In this document: piece by piece, positions 25,868-34,506 of the stretch
Position numbering within the stretch: the first letter of the stretch is position 1
How the letters are laid out: every line of letters begins with the position of its first letter
NCBI RefSeq assembly: GCF_004377485.1
Contig: NZ_SNTY01000025.1
Span: 124,001-188,000, forward strand
Reading direction: 5' to 3'
Length of the DNA: 64,000 nt
Source: Alkanindiges illinoisensis
Lineage (GTDB): Bacteria; Pseudomonadota; Gammaproteobacteria; Pseudomonadales; Moraxellaceae
Made by a program: the position numbers and the translations under genes
The notes under the pieces: generated by a model
What the model was told of the DNA's origin: nothing
The model's database searches: none
Seen by the model: only the letters and a program-made list of their open reading frames with translations

Positions 25868-27166
25868 ATGCCCAGCTTAACCCCACTTCATGAAAACTAC
25901 TGCAAGTTTGACCGTAGTCCTCCGTCACAGGCCGATTTTCTGGAAGGTTTGTCACAGCTGGCCACGTCAAGTGTGAGTGGTGTGGCCGAGCTTGTGCAAG
26001 AAATCCACCGTGAAATTTTCCTGCAATATTTTTCCTTAACCACACGGCAAGCGAATTTTATCTGGGATAACGGCATTACCAAGCGGGTGTATAACCTTAG
26101 CCAGCGTGTCATGCAACAATATGGTAAAGGTCTTGCCATCAGCTTGCGCGGACTGAACCGTTATTTCCCGGTATTGCATGAAAAACCCTTAACCCCGCTC
26201 ATGCATTTTGTAGCGAATGCACTCAATGGTGTGCTGGGCGATTACATGCTGAACAGCCATAACCCGCTGGCTCTGCCCATGGTGCTGTATGACCGTTATG
26301 GCCAGTTGCAGCGCGGCGAACTTTCGGGACGGGTGATTATTCTGGTACATGGCCTGTGCATGAACCACTTAAGCTGGGCACCGGGTGAAAGCAGCGGACT
26401 GGGTGAACATATCCTGTATCACCAGCAGCAGGCCAATGTGCTGTATTTGAATTACAACACCGGACGCCGTATTTCCTCCAATGGCCGTTCGTTTTCCAAT
26501 GTGCTGGAAGACCTGATCAAACGTAATCCGCGTATTACCACCATTGACCTGATTGGTCATAGCATGGGTGGTCTGGTGTCACGTAGTGCGCTGTTTTATG
26601 GCAAGCAAAGTGCCTATAACTGGATTAACTACGTTGAAAATCTGGTGTGCATTGGTTCACCGCATCAGGGTGCGGTACTGGAACGCCTGGGCTTTATGTT
26701 TCAGGAAAAAATCGGCAAGGTGCCATTTGCCAGTGTACTGGCGCAGCTCGCCAATATGCGTAGTGCCGGAATTATTGACCTGCGTCATGGCAGTGTGCGT
26801 GATGATGACTGGGAACATCTGGATGCCAAGATCGGCCAGATGGACGATTGCCGCAAGCCTGCACCGCTACCTTCCCGCGTAAATACTTATTTGATTGCCG
26901 GAACGCTGGAACGTGAATCGTCAAGCTCCAAGACCCTAGAAGCCATTGGTGATTATCTGGTGAGCGTGAAAAGTGCACTGGGTGACCATCCGCATCCGCA
27001 ATTCCGCCTGAAAGTGCCAGAAGATCATAAAGCGGTATTTTATGGTCTAAACCATTTTGAAATTCAGCATCATCCGCGGGTACGTGAGCAAATTATTGCC
27101 TGGCTGTATCCGGATGCCAGTCAGGTGCGCGATCCAAGCCAGCGCATCGAAACCATTGTGGATTAG
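25868..27166 (+). CDS. Alpha/beta hydrolase, triacylglycerol lipase-like
   Basis: A 432-residue hydrolase. Residues 1 to about 150 form a helical N-terminal region; the core then shows IILVHGLCMN (oxyanion hole at H161-G162) and the nucleophile elbow GHSMGG at 230-235 with S232. Possible acid and His partners lie in the C-terminal third (for example within YGLNHFEIQHHP). I see no typical signal peptide, so it is intracellular or membrane-peripheral despite resembling esterases/lipases (PGAP1-like). A GGAGG lies eight bases before the ATG. It is monocistronic with a strong terminator. Substrate unproven; wax or triglyceride turnover would fit the family. Confidence 0.82.
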   Translation: MPSLTPLHENYCKFDRSPPSQADFLEGLSQLATSSVSGVAELVQEIHREIFLQYFSLTTRQANFIWDNGITKRVYNLSQRVMQQYGKGLAISLRGLNRYFPVLHEKPLTPLMHFVANALNGVLGDYMLNSHNPLALPMVLYDRYGQLQRGELSGRVIILVHGLCMNHLSWAPGESSGLGEHILYHQQQANVLYLNYNTGRRISSNGRSFSNVLEDLIKRNPRITTIDLIGHSMGGLVSRSALFYGKQSAYNWINYVENLVCIGSPHQGAVLERLGFMFQEKIGKVPFASVLAQLANMRSAGIIDLRHGSVRDDDWEHLDAKIGQMDDCRKPAPLPSRVNTYLIAGTLERESSSSKTLEAIGDYLVSVKSALGDHPHPQFRLKVPEDHKAVFYGLNHFEIQHHPRVREQIIAWLYPDASQVRDPSQRIETIVD

Positions 27167-27208
27167 GTGTGGCCTAGGCACACGCTAAATTTTTGCTAAA
27201 AAACCACT

Positions 27209-27237
27209 AAAAAAGGACGCATCAGGCGTCCTTTTTA
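27209..27237. terminator. Bidirectional terminator
   Basis: AAAAGGACGC / GCGTCCTTTTT pair around ATCAG, between the convergent lipase-like gene and dsbB. Confidence 0.9.
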
Positions 27238-27281
27238 ATTTCAGGGTTTTGTGTCCCTTAGTCCGGCAACAGCGCCTGTGA

Positions 27282-27770
27282 TTAACGACGCACCAATTGC
27301 CACAGGTTCAGCAATAATAATGCGCTAAAAAATACCAGCGCCCAGGTCGGCAGCGATTGCCCCAGAAACGTCCAGTCAATGGCGGCACACTCGCCCGAAC
27401 CATGCAGTACCTTTTGCACCACATCCCGTAATGGAAAGGTATCGAGCCAGTAATCAAGGCCCGGCCCACAGGCAGGCACATCTTCCGGGGGCAGGTGTTG
27501 CAGCCAGACATGACGTGCTGCCACCGCAAATGACCAGCTAATCGACAGCGTGGATAACAGTGCATAGCTACGGCGTACCCAGCGTTTTGCCGGATTGTGG
27601 ATAAAGGCAATCAGTGAAACCAGTCCCATGCCCATCAGGCCAACGCGCTGAAAAATGCACAGCGGGCAAGGCTCCAGCATTTGATAGTGCTGCAAATACA
27701 GGGCAAATGCCATACCAGCCACACTGGCCAGAAACAGGATCAGACTGACCACACGGTAGGTTAACCTCAT
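27282..27770 (-). CDS. dsbB: DsbB, disulfide bond formation protein B
   Basis: An inner-membrane oxidoreductase that reoxidises periplasmic DsbA and passes electrons to quinone. The 162-residue protein has four membrane helices and both redox pairs: C35-P-L-C38 in the first periplasmic loop and C101/C128 in the second. Its ATG overlaps the gshA stop by one base (TAATG), so translation is coupled to the glutathione synthesis gene; both concern thiol chemistry. No dsbA is in the window. Confidence 0.94.
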   Translation of the reverse strand: MRLTYRVVSLILFLASVAGMAFALYLQHYQMLEPCPLCIFQRVGLMGMGLVSLIAFIHNPAKRWVRRSYALLSTLSISWSFAVAARHVWLQHLPPEDVPACGPGLDYWLDTFPLRDVVQKVLHGSGECAAIDWTFLGQSLPTWALVFFSALLLLNLWQLVRR

Positions 27771-29392
27771 TAAACATGCTCCTTGGGCGATGTTGCTGAT
27801 ACTGCATGATTCTGGCGATAAGGCGCAAGATAAGTTTTAAAGTCGCCCTGATCCTGCTGTTCCAATGTCTGTTGTGCCTGCCACGACTGCTCGGCAATCT
27901 GGTCAAAATATTGCTGTTGTTCAGGTTGCAATTGCTGTTCACGCTGCTGGCTGGCATAACGGCTGGCCAGTGCATGACCAAAGCGCCATGAGCCGCCCGC
28001 AGTCACGGTATCACTAAGCACCTGGGCAGATAGCGTATGTTCGACATGCTCAAGGCGCTTGCTCATCACCTGTAGCGCTGCCTGATAAATAGGCTGTGCC
28101 GTTGCTTCATCCAGCATGCGGGCAATAGCCTGCATGTGTTCCAGTTGCTGGTGCGCCCACGGCTTAAACAGATATTCTCCATCCGGGGTATTCAGGCTCA
28201 GGTTCACATTACGGCCCTGATCCACCACTTTAATCAGGTTATGATCAATACAGTCCTGCTCGCTGTCATCAATCGCCGGGCTCTCCTGCAATAAAGCATA
28301 TAACGCCACCACTTCCAGGAAACAGGCGCTGGTTAAATCAATCCCAATGTCGCTATACGGGTTAATATCCACCGCGCGCAGTTCAATATAGGCCACACCA
28401 CGGTTTTTGAGGGCCTGTGCGGGTGTTTCGCCAGACTGGGGAATTTGCTTGGGCCGGATTGGGCTGTAGTATTCATTTTCAATTTGCAGCACATGATCAT
28501 TGATTTGCAGCGGCTCACCGTTTTCATCATCCAGCCCCAGTTCACTAAAGGCCTGATACGGCGTATGAATGGCCTGTTCAATGCCGCGGATATAATCCTG
28601 CATGTTGTTATAGTGAATGCCCAGGCCGCGCTGTGCACTGTTCTGGTAGCCTAGCCGCCCCATACGCAGGGCCGTGGCTTCTGGCAGGTACATGGTGCCG
28701 CTCACCAGTGGTTGCAGGTGATGCTGGCGGCCTGATAAAAAGCAGGCACACACCGAGGGGCTGGCACCCAGTAAATATACCACCAGTGGCGCCAGCCGCA
28801 GGAAATTACGGATCAGGCCAAAATAACGCTCACTGCGATAATCCTGCAAACTCAACTGCTGCAATTCAGGCGCGGTACTGCTCTGTTGCTGCCATGCCGT
28901 AAAAAGCTGGTCAGGGAATGATACATTGTAATGGACCCCGGCAATGGTTTGCATGCGGCGTCCATAACGGATGCCAAGGCCACGGCGGTACAGGGTTTTA
29001 AACTGACCTAGATTCGAGGACCCGTATCGGGCCAGTGGAATATTGTTTTCATCCTTGTCCAGCATACAGGGCATGGACAATGGCCACAGGGTTTCGCCTT
29101 CTGGCAGGTTTTGCTGTACCACCACATGCAGCTGGCGCAAAAAATCCAGTGCCTGTTGCGGATGGCTTACCGGTGGCGTAATCAGCTCAATCAGGGCTTC
29201 TGAATAATCAGTGGTGATATGCGGGTGGGTTAATGCCGAACCCAGTGCCGCAGGATGATCGGTTTGCGACAAAAAACCATTGGCCTGCATACGCAGCGAT
29301 TCTTTTTCAATGCCACGTTGCATGCCTGACAAGTGATCAGGTGTTAACCACGCGGGTAGTTTAAACTGGGTTAACAAGTCCGGGTTACGCAT
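27770..29392 (-). CDS. gshA: GshA, glutamate-cysteine ligase
   Basis: Makes gamma-glutamylcysteine, the first and rate-limiting step of glutathione synthesis. At 540 residues it belongs to the E. coli-type (group 1) ligases. Diagnostic stretches are GIEKESLRMQANGFLSQTDH with HPHITTDYSEALIELITPP, GVHYNVSFP, and YIELRAVDINPY. The C-terminal quarter is rich in Gln (QQREQQLQPEQQQYFDQ). It is the first gene of a two-gene operon with dsbB, and a glutathione peroxidase gene lies 4.5 kb away. Confidence 0.96.
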   Translation of the reverse strand: MRNPDLLTQFKLPAWLTPDHLSGMQRGIEKESLRMQANGFLSQTDHPAALGSALTHPHITTDYSEALIELITPPVSHPQQALDFLRQLHVVVQQNLPEGETLWPLSMPCMLDKDENNIPLARYGSSNLGQFKTLYRRGLGIRYGRRMQTIAGVHYNVSFPDQLFTAWQQQSSTAPELQQLSLQDYRSERYFGLIRNFLRLAPLVVYLLGASPSVCACFLSGRQHHLQPLVSGTMYLPEATALRMGRLGYQNSAQRGLGIHYNNMQDYIRGIEQAIHTPYQAFSELGLDDENGEPLQINDHVLQIENEYYSPIRPKQIPQSGETPAQALKNRGVAYIELRAVDINPYSDIGIDLTSACFLEVVALYALLQESPAIDDSEQDCIDHNLIKVVDQGRNVNLSLNTPDGEYLFKPWAHQQLEHMQAIARMLDEATAQPIYQAALQVMSKRLEHVEHTLSAQVLSDTVTAGGSWRFGHALASRYASQQREQQLQPEQQQYFDQIAEQSWQAQQTLEQQDQGDFKTYLAPYRQNHAVSATSPKEHV

Positions 29393-29612
29393 TCATTTTA
29401 CTCACTTGGCCAGCAACATTACTTTGCAGGCTCAAGGATGCTGCAAAGCAAGACATAGCGATTTTGCCCTTTATTGGCTGAAAACGCATGATTTTTGATA
29501 TGAAAAAAATAGCTTTTTTTTGACTTTTTCATCATGGATACGGATTTAAGCTCGTTTTTTGCCCGCTTTGTCCTTTACAGTAAGGACTTCATTGAATGAA
29601 TGGGAATATTCC

Positions 29613-30152
29613 ATGACGCCGCAGCAGGTTTTAAACTTCTGGTTTGAACAGAGCACCCCAGCTCAATGGTTTGAAAAAGATGAGCGATTTGACCAGCAAA
29701 TTCAGCAGCAATTTGGTAAATGGCATGCCCATGTTGCCGCTGCAGAAGCTTATGCATGGCGCAGCAGTAGCGAAGGCCGTCTGGCTGAAATCATTGTGCT
29801 TGATCAGTTTTCCCGTAACCTCTATCGAGATCAGGCGGCTGCCTTTGCATGCGATCCCATGGCGCTGGCGCTGGCACAGGAAGCCATTGCACACGGTGCC
29901 GACCAACAGCTCAGTCCGGTGCAGCGTTCATTTTTGTATATGCCATTCATGCACAGTGAATCGCGGCTTATCCATGAAAAAGCACTGGATTTGTTTACTC
30001 AACTGGGCATTGAAAACAACCTAAAATTTGAAAAACTGCATAAAGCCATTATTGACCGTTTTGGCCGTTATCCGCATCGGAACGCCGTGCTGGGCAGAAC
30101 CTCTACCCCTGAAGAACTGGAGTTTTTAAAACAGCCTAACAGTTCGTTTTAA
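29613..30152 (+). CDS. DUF924 family protein
   Basis: A 179-residue helical protein of the DUF924 family, whose fold is tetratricopeptide-like and whose function is unknown. Family patterns are PQQVLNFWFEQSTPAQWFEKDERFDQQI at the N-terminus (given here only as a region, residues 3-30), ILLDQF-type IIVLDQFSRNLYRD, LSPVQRSFLYMPFMHSES and DRFGRYPHRNAVLGR. The ATG at 29613 fits relatives; an upstream in-frame start at 29559 adds 18 residues without similarity. It is monocistronic. Confidence 0.88.
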   Translation: MTPQQVLNFWFEQSTPAQWFEKDERFDQQIQQQFGKWHAHVAAAEAYAWRSSSEGRLAEIIVLDQFSRNLYRDQAAAFACDPMALALAQEAIAHGADQQLSPVQRSFLYMPFMHSESRLIHEKALDLFTQLGIENNLKFEKLHKAIIDRFGRYPHRNAVLGRTSTPEELEFLKQPNSSF

Positions 30153-30333
30153 CTCAATTTTTTCCGGGCATGCAACAATGAAGCCATTGTGAAGCATTTC
30201 CTACACTGCTTATACAGCCTGGTTTTCTCTGCTGCGCTGCGTTGCTTTATAATGTGCTGATGCCAGGCGCATCATCCCTTATTGTGGACATTAAGCCTGC
30301 GGTAAAACTTGTTCACTGGCTGGGAGCTTACCT

Positions 30334-30969
30334 ATGCGTGCCATTTTCATTAACCTTGCTGTGTCCGGTTTGGCAGCCTTGCTGCTGAGCGGTTGTGTCA
30401 TGGCACCTTCCCAGCCCCGCAGCTTTGCCAGTCTAGGTCAGTTTGAGCAATATCAGCTGAACACGGCCATTTACCGGGTTCGTTTTACCGGTGACCCGGA
30501 CATGAGTGCGGCCACTGCTGAGGAAATTGCGCTGCTCAAGGCTGCCAAAACCACAATGGATGCGGGTTACCGCTACTTTATGGTTCTGGATCAAGGCAAG
30601 TCAGCCCCTAGTCGTCGGGCAGTGGTTTATCCCAATGCCTTTCCCGGCTGGGCTGGCCCGTTATGGCATGGCCCTCACCGTGCACGCTGGCCTTATTATG
30701 GCAATGGCTGGTATGGCCCCGGCTGGAATGATCCATTTTATGAAGGCGTGGTGTATAACCTTGATCCCGTGGAAGTGAGCTATACTATCAAGTGCTCCAA
30801 TACGGCCTCGCAAAAGGGTGAAGAATTTGATGCCCGGCTGATTATGACTTCTCTAGGGCCTAAATATTATCTCAATGCTGATGGCACGCCGCGCGTTATT
30901 GTACAGTCCACTGCTCAAAAGCCTCAACCAGACAGCGCCACCTTTATTATTCTCAGGCACCTCATATGA
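30334..30969 (+). CDS. Putative lipoprotein, CC0125/CC1285-like
   Basis: A 211-residue envelope lipoprotein: the signal peptide ends in the lipobox LLLSGC with acylated C21. The next residue is Val, not Asp, which by the usual rule would favour outer-membrane sorting. The mature part has YRVRFTGDPDMSAATAEEIALLKAAKTTMDAGYRYF, resembling the core of CC0125/CC1285-type lipoproteins (stated from memory), then an aromatic Gly/Pro/Trp-rich stretch (about 107-140) and a beta-rich end. Function unknown. A TATAAT lies at 30248-30253. Its stop overlaps the next gene's start (ATGA). Confidence 0.75.
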   Translation: MRAIFINLAVSGLAALLLSGCVMAPSQPRSFASLGQFEQYQLNTAIYRVRFTGDPDMSAATAEEIALLKAAKTTMDAGYRYFMVLDQGKSAPSRRAVVYPNAFPGWAGPLWHGPHRARWPYYGNGWYGPGWNDPFYEGVVYNLDPVEVSYTIKCSNTASQKGEEFDARLIMTSLGPKYYLNADGTPRVIVQSTAQKPQPDSATFIILRHLI

Positions 30970-31175
30970 ACCAGTTTAATCTTGAAGATCATCCCTACGT
31001 GGCCTTGTGTGACCTGCTAAAAATAGAGGGTTGGTGTGACAGCGGCGGCGCGGCAAAAACTGCCATTGAACAAGGTTTGGTTAACGTAGACGGTCAGATC
31101 GAAACCCGCAAGCGTTGCAAAATTACGCGCGGGCAAATTGTTAGTTTTGCAGGCCAGCAATTGGTTGTGGTCTAA
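30966..31175 (+). CDS. S4-domain RNA-binding protein (YbcJ-like)
   Basis: A 69-residue protein that is essentially one S4 RNA-binding domain: YVALCDLLKIEGWCDSGGAAKTAIEQGLVNVDG followed by E-T-R-K-R-C-K-I and GQIVSFAGQ (regions given in order, about residues 11-63). Small S4 proteins of the YbcJ type bind RNA or ribosomal particles; the exact target is not known. It overlaps the lipoprotein gene by four bases, so it is translationally coupled to it, although no functional link is obvious. Confidence 0.85.
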   Translation: MNQFNLEDHPYVALCDLLKIEGWCDSGGAAKTAIEQGLVNVDGQIETRKRCKITRGQIVSFAGQQLVVV

Positions 31176-31273
31176 ACCTGCCATTTTTTAAGCCAGCAGC
31201 CCATTGGCAATGCTTAAGCCAATAGCCATCTGAATTTGTCCTATTCATCAACTTTTACTTCTTGTGAGTAACT

Positions 31274-32206
31274 TTAGGGCGTGTTCTTGCGGGCAGCGCC
31301 GAGTTGCGCCATGATCACCCCACCAAGAATCATCAGCGCGCCCATGCTGTGATAGCTAAACCAGTGTTCATTTAGGTAAAACACGGCAATGGTTGCTGTT
31401 AATAAGGGCGTGAGGTTAATAAAAATACTGGTGCGGCTTGGGCCAATGAGCTGGATAGACTTTACCCAGACCAATGGTGCTACCAGCGATGGCAAAGTTC
31501 CTGCGTACAGCACTAGCCAGATATTTTGCGCAGTAATGGGTGAAAATCCGTCATACAGCACAAACGGAATATGAAACAGCATGCCAAAGCCAATTTGCAG
31601 ATAAATATTGGTGAGCAAATCCAGCGGCAGTTGCCATAAGCGGGTAAATACGCCGTAAGCCGCATAGCAAAACACCGCCAGCAGCATGAGCAAATCGCCC
31701 AGATGGAAACTGCTTAAATGCCCACTAATGATGTTCGGCAAGTTGCCCTTGGCAATGAGCACTATGATCCCGGTTAGCGAAATAATCCCACCCATAATGG
31801 CAAATAGCGTGGGTTTTTCACGCAGCAACACTGCTGCAATGGCAATGGTAAATAGTGGAATCATGGCATTTAAAATGCCAATGTTGGTGGCAGACGTGGT
31901 ATGGGCTGCTTCATAAGCCAGACCCTGATACATCAGCATGCCCAGCAAACCCAGTATCGCCAGTTTAGGCAGATAAGGCCAGATCAGTTGCCGCTGCCGC
32001 CACACCTTTGGCAATACAAATGGACTCAGCAGCACAAACGCCAGCACCCAGCGATAAAAACTGATACTCAGTGCAGAAATTGCTCCTACTGCCAGCTTGG
32101 TGACAATCACATTCACTGACCAGATCACTACCGCAGCCAGCGGCACCAAATACACATAAGCATGCTGGTTTGGCGATTGGCTGGATGCGGAATGTGATGA
32201 AGCCAT
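31274..32206 (-). CDS. EamA/DMT-family exporter
   Basis: A 310-residue inner-membrane transporter with ten predicted helices in two repeated EamA halves (first half to about 150, second from about 170). Recognisable spots are VVIWSVNVIVTKLAV, SFYRW near the end of TM2, and SATNIGILNAMIPLFTIAIAAVLLREK closing the first repeat. DMT proteins of this type usually export amino acids, metabolites or drugs; the substrate is unknown. It is divergent from an AraC-type regulator gene 214 bp away, which may control it. Confidence 0.9.
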   Translation of the reverse strand: MASSHSASSQSPNQHAYVYLVPLAAVVIWSVNVIVTKLAVGAISALSISFYRWVLAFVLLSPFVLPKVWRQRQLIWPYLPKLAILGLLGMLMYQGLAYEAAHTTSATNIGILNAMIPLFTIAIAAVLLREKPTLFAIMGGIISLTGIIVLIAKGNLPNIISGHLSSFHLGDLLMLLAVFCYAAYGVFTRLWQLPLDLLTNIYLQIGFGMLFHIPFVLYDGFSPITAQNIWLVLYAGTLPSLVAPLVWVKSIQLIGPSRTSIFINLTPLLTATIAVFYLNEHWFSYHSMGALMILGGVIMAQLGAARKNTP

Positions 32207-32420
32207 GGTGCTGTTCCTGTGATTAACGCCTGTTCATAGTTTAGCGAAGGTCATATTTTCACAATATCCCTCAAAGCAGACATTGATACTGAATTTCGGA
32301 CAGTTTGCCTTAAAGCTCACGTTTTAAAGGTAGTTTTAAATTGCAGTTATTAATCAGGTATATTGCAACACTTTTTGGAAATTCTTATGGTTGACCACTA
32401 CTATTTGAACGGCATCTGCC

Positions 32421-33176
32421 ATGAGCTATAACCGCCAGCCGCCCATTCATGTCGATTGCATCATTCACCAGTATGCACAAAATGCCGTGATTGAAGCGCA
32501 TTGTGTGCCGTGGGGTGAGCTGAATTTTGCCCTGTATGGTGTAATCAACCTACACGCTGAAAATACTAATTATATTTCGCCGCCGCAATATGCCATCTGG
32601 TTGCCGCCCAATACAGCCCATAGTGCACATAGTCAGGCCAATACCTGCTATATCACGCTGGTGATTGCGCAGGAATATTGTGCTGTGTTGCCAACGGGCA
32701 TCAAACTCATTGAAATTAGTCCAATACTACTCAGCATTGTGCATGAATTTATCAGGCGTGACATTCGTCGGCCCGAAACCCCGGCTGACCAGCGCCTTGC
32801 CCAGGTGCTTATTGACCAGATTCAGCAGGCGCGCTGCTATGACCATTATCTGCCATGGTCTTATCATGCCAAACTAGAACCTGTGTTACAGCAAATCCAG
32901 CAACAACCAGCCAGTCTGGTTACCCTGCAACAATGTGCTGAACTTGCAGGGCTTTCCGAGCGTCATTTGTTGCGTTTAAGCCAGCAGGAACTGGGCATGA
33001 GCCTGAACGAATGGCGCAGCCGGGCCAAACTACTGCTTGCCATTGACCTGCTGGACAAACAGCACAGCATAAAAAGCATTGCATGCTATCTGGGCTATCA
33101 ATCATCGTCGGCATTTATTGGCATGTTCCAGCGCATGACTGGAAAAAGTCCCAGCCAGTTACGCAGGCATTATTAA
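32421..33176 (+). CDS. AraC-family transcriptional regulator with cupin sensor
   Basis: A 251-residue regulator. The N-terminal half has the AraC cupin pattern (HCVPWGELNFALYGVINL, then PPQYAIWLPPNTAH), a small-ligand sensor; the C-terminal part (about 150-251) has the two helix-turn-helix motifs: LQQCAELAGLSERHLLRLSQQELG and KSIACYLGYQSSSAFIGMFQRMTGKSPSQLR (regions). It resembles the YdeC/NimR-like group that often faces exporters. Divergence from the EamA gene suggests it controls that transporter. Confidence 0.9.
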   Translation: MSYNRQPPIHVDCIIHQYAQNAVIEAHCVPWGELNFALYGVINLHAENTNYISPPQYAIWLPPNTAHSAHSQANTCYITLVIAQEYCAVLPTGIKLIEISPILLSIVHEFIRRDIRRPETPADQRLAQVLIDQIQQARCYDHYLPWSYHAKLEPVLQQIQQQPASLVTLQQCAELAGLSERHLLRLSQQELGMSLNEWRSRAKLLLAIDLLDKQHSIKSIACYLGYQSSSAFIGMFQRMTGKSPSQLRRHY

Positions 33177-33249
33177 TCAAACTAAATTTTTTCACTTTGC
33201 ATTTTTAATCTTATAAATTAACTTTTAAACTGAAAAAGCGTTTTACAAA

Positions 33250-33267
33250 ACAATAAAATTATATTGT
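33250..33267. promoter_or_regulatory. Candidate OhrR-type operator
   Basis: ACAATA-AAATTA-TATTGT is an 18-bp inverted repeat with perfect 6-bp arms, 54 bp upstream of the MarR/OhrR-like ATG. Known OhrR operators are AT-rich palindromes built around TACAATT/AATTGTA-like arms, so an autoregulatory site is plausible. Confidence 0.5.
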
Positions 33268-33320
33268 GCAAAATTTAATTTTTAGCAATACAATCATTAA
33301 AACTCAAAAATTCTTTTATC

Positions 33321-33830
33321 ATGGCTAATCCTGCATCGTCCTTGAATAGCAAATCTGATCAGACTGAACCCTCATTGGCAGGTGAAGATTTGTTATCACT
33401 AGATCGGCAAGTATGTTTTCCGCTATATGCCGCATCAAATTTGCTGAACCGGCTTTATCGTCCGGTGCTGACACAGTTTAACCTGACCTACCCACAATAT
33501 CTGGTGATGCTGGTTTTGTGGGAAACCTCGCCCTGCACGGTGGGCGAGCTGGGGCAAAAACTATTTCTGGACAGTGGCACACTAACCCCATTGCTCAAGC
33601 GGCTGGCGGCCAATGGGCTGGTTGACCGCCAGCGTAATCCTCAGGATGAACGCCGGGTACTCATTACCCTCACCCAACAAGGTCATGCCCTTAAGCAGCA
33701 AGCCGCTATTATTCCCGAAACGCTGGCCAGTCAGCTTCAACTATCAGTTAAACAACTTGATCAATTGCGTCATCAGGTTCAGCACATGGTGGCACTCATG
33801 TCACATGCCTTAAAACCTGAACAATCTTAA
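33321..33830 (+). CDS. OhrR-like MarR-family peroxide sensor
   Basis: A 169-residue winged-helix repressor. The N-terminal [19 protein letters not shown] block with C32 matches the reactive cysteine of OhrR, and [35 protein letters not shown] and [10 protein letters not shown] are close to the OhrR recognition and wing segments. OhrR proteins release DNA when C32 is oxidised by organic hydroperoxides. The usual target ohr is absent here; instead a glutathione peroxidase gene follows after 42 bp. There is an N-terminal extension of about 20 residues before the core. A candidate operator is at 33250-33267. Confidence 0.88.
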   Translation: MANPASSLNSKSDQTEPSLAGEDLLSLDRQVCFPLYAASNLLNRLYRPVLTQFNLTYPQYLVMLVLWETSPCTVGELGQKLFLDSGTLTPLLKRLAANGLVDRQRNPQDERRVLITLTQQGHALKQQAAIIPETLASQLQLSVKQLDQLRHQVQHMVALMSHALKPEQS

Positions 33831-33872
33831 TCTTTACTTTAATGTCCCACCACACTCTTAAAAGGAACCCTG

Positions 33873-34418
33873 ATGTCTCAATCCATTTATGATATTCCGG
33901 TAAAAACTATTAAAGGTGAAACCATTAACCTGAACCAGTATGCTGGCAAGGTACTGCTGATTGTTAACACAGCATCCAAATGCGGCTTAACAGCCCAGTA
34001 TGAAGGACTGGAAAAACTGTATCAGGCTAAAAAAGATGATGGTCTGGAAATTCTGGGTTTTCCAGCCAATAACTTTAAAGGCCAAGAACCGGGTACTGAT
34101 GAAGAAATCAGCAGCTTTTGCAGCCTGAACTATGATGTGCATTTTACACTGTTTTCCAAAATTTCAGTGACGGGCGACGACCAGCATCCGCTATATGCCC
34201 AGCTCACCAAAGCCCAGCCGCAGACCACTGGTGAAGGTTCTATGCGTGAACGGCTAAAAGGCTTATCGATTGAAACCACTGAAGCGCCTGAAGTGCTATG
34301 GAATTTTGAGAAATTTTTAGTGAATAAACAAGGTGAGGTGGTTGCGCGTTTTGCACCCGATATCACAGCAGATGATCCGCGTATTGTTGAGGCAATAGAA
34401 GCTGAACTGGCAAAGTAA
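33873..34418 (+). CDS. Glutathione peroxidase (BtuE/GPx family)
   Basis: A 181-residue thiol peroxidase that reduces hydroperoxides. Catalytic C37 lies in VNTASKCGLTAQY; Q71 in GFPANNFKGQEPG and the WNF segment (about 142-144) complete the usual Cys-Gln-Trp-Asn tetrad. It has Cys, not selenocysteine, as in most bacteria, and may use thioredoxin as well as glutathione. No signal peptide. It follows the OhrR-like gene in the same direction and is likely under its control. A hairpin terminator follows. Confidence 0.93.
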   Translation: MSQSIYDIPVKTIKGETINLNQYAGKVLLIVNTASKCGLTAQYEGLEKLYQAKKDDGLEILGFPANNFKGQEPGTDEEISSFCSLNYDVHFTLFSKISVTGDDQHPLYAQLTKAQPQTTGEGSMRERLKGLSIETTEAPEVLWNFEKFLVNKQGEVVARFAPDITADDPRIVEAIEAELAK

Positions 34419-34452
34419 TTTGCTTTTAGCGCAATACTGATAAAGCCTACTG

Positions 34453-34485
34453 GCCAGTGGAAACTGATGCTCCACTGGCTATTTT
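34453..34485 (+). terminator. Terminator of the ohrR-gpx unit
   Basis: The perfect 9-bp stem GCCAGTGGA / TCCACTGGC (34453-34461 and 34471-34479) is followed by TATTTT, a modest T tract. Confidence 0.65.
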
Positions 34486-34506
34486 GCATGTTTAAGATTT
34501 TATTTT

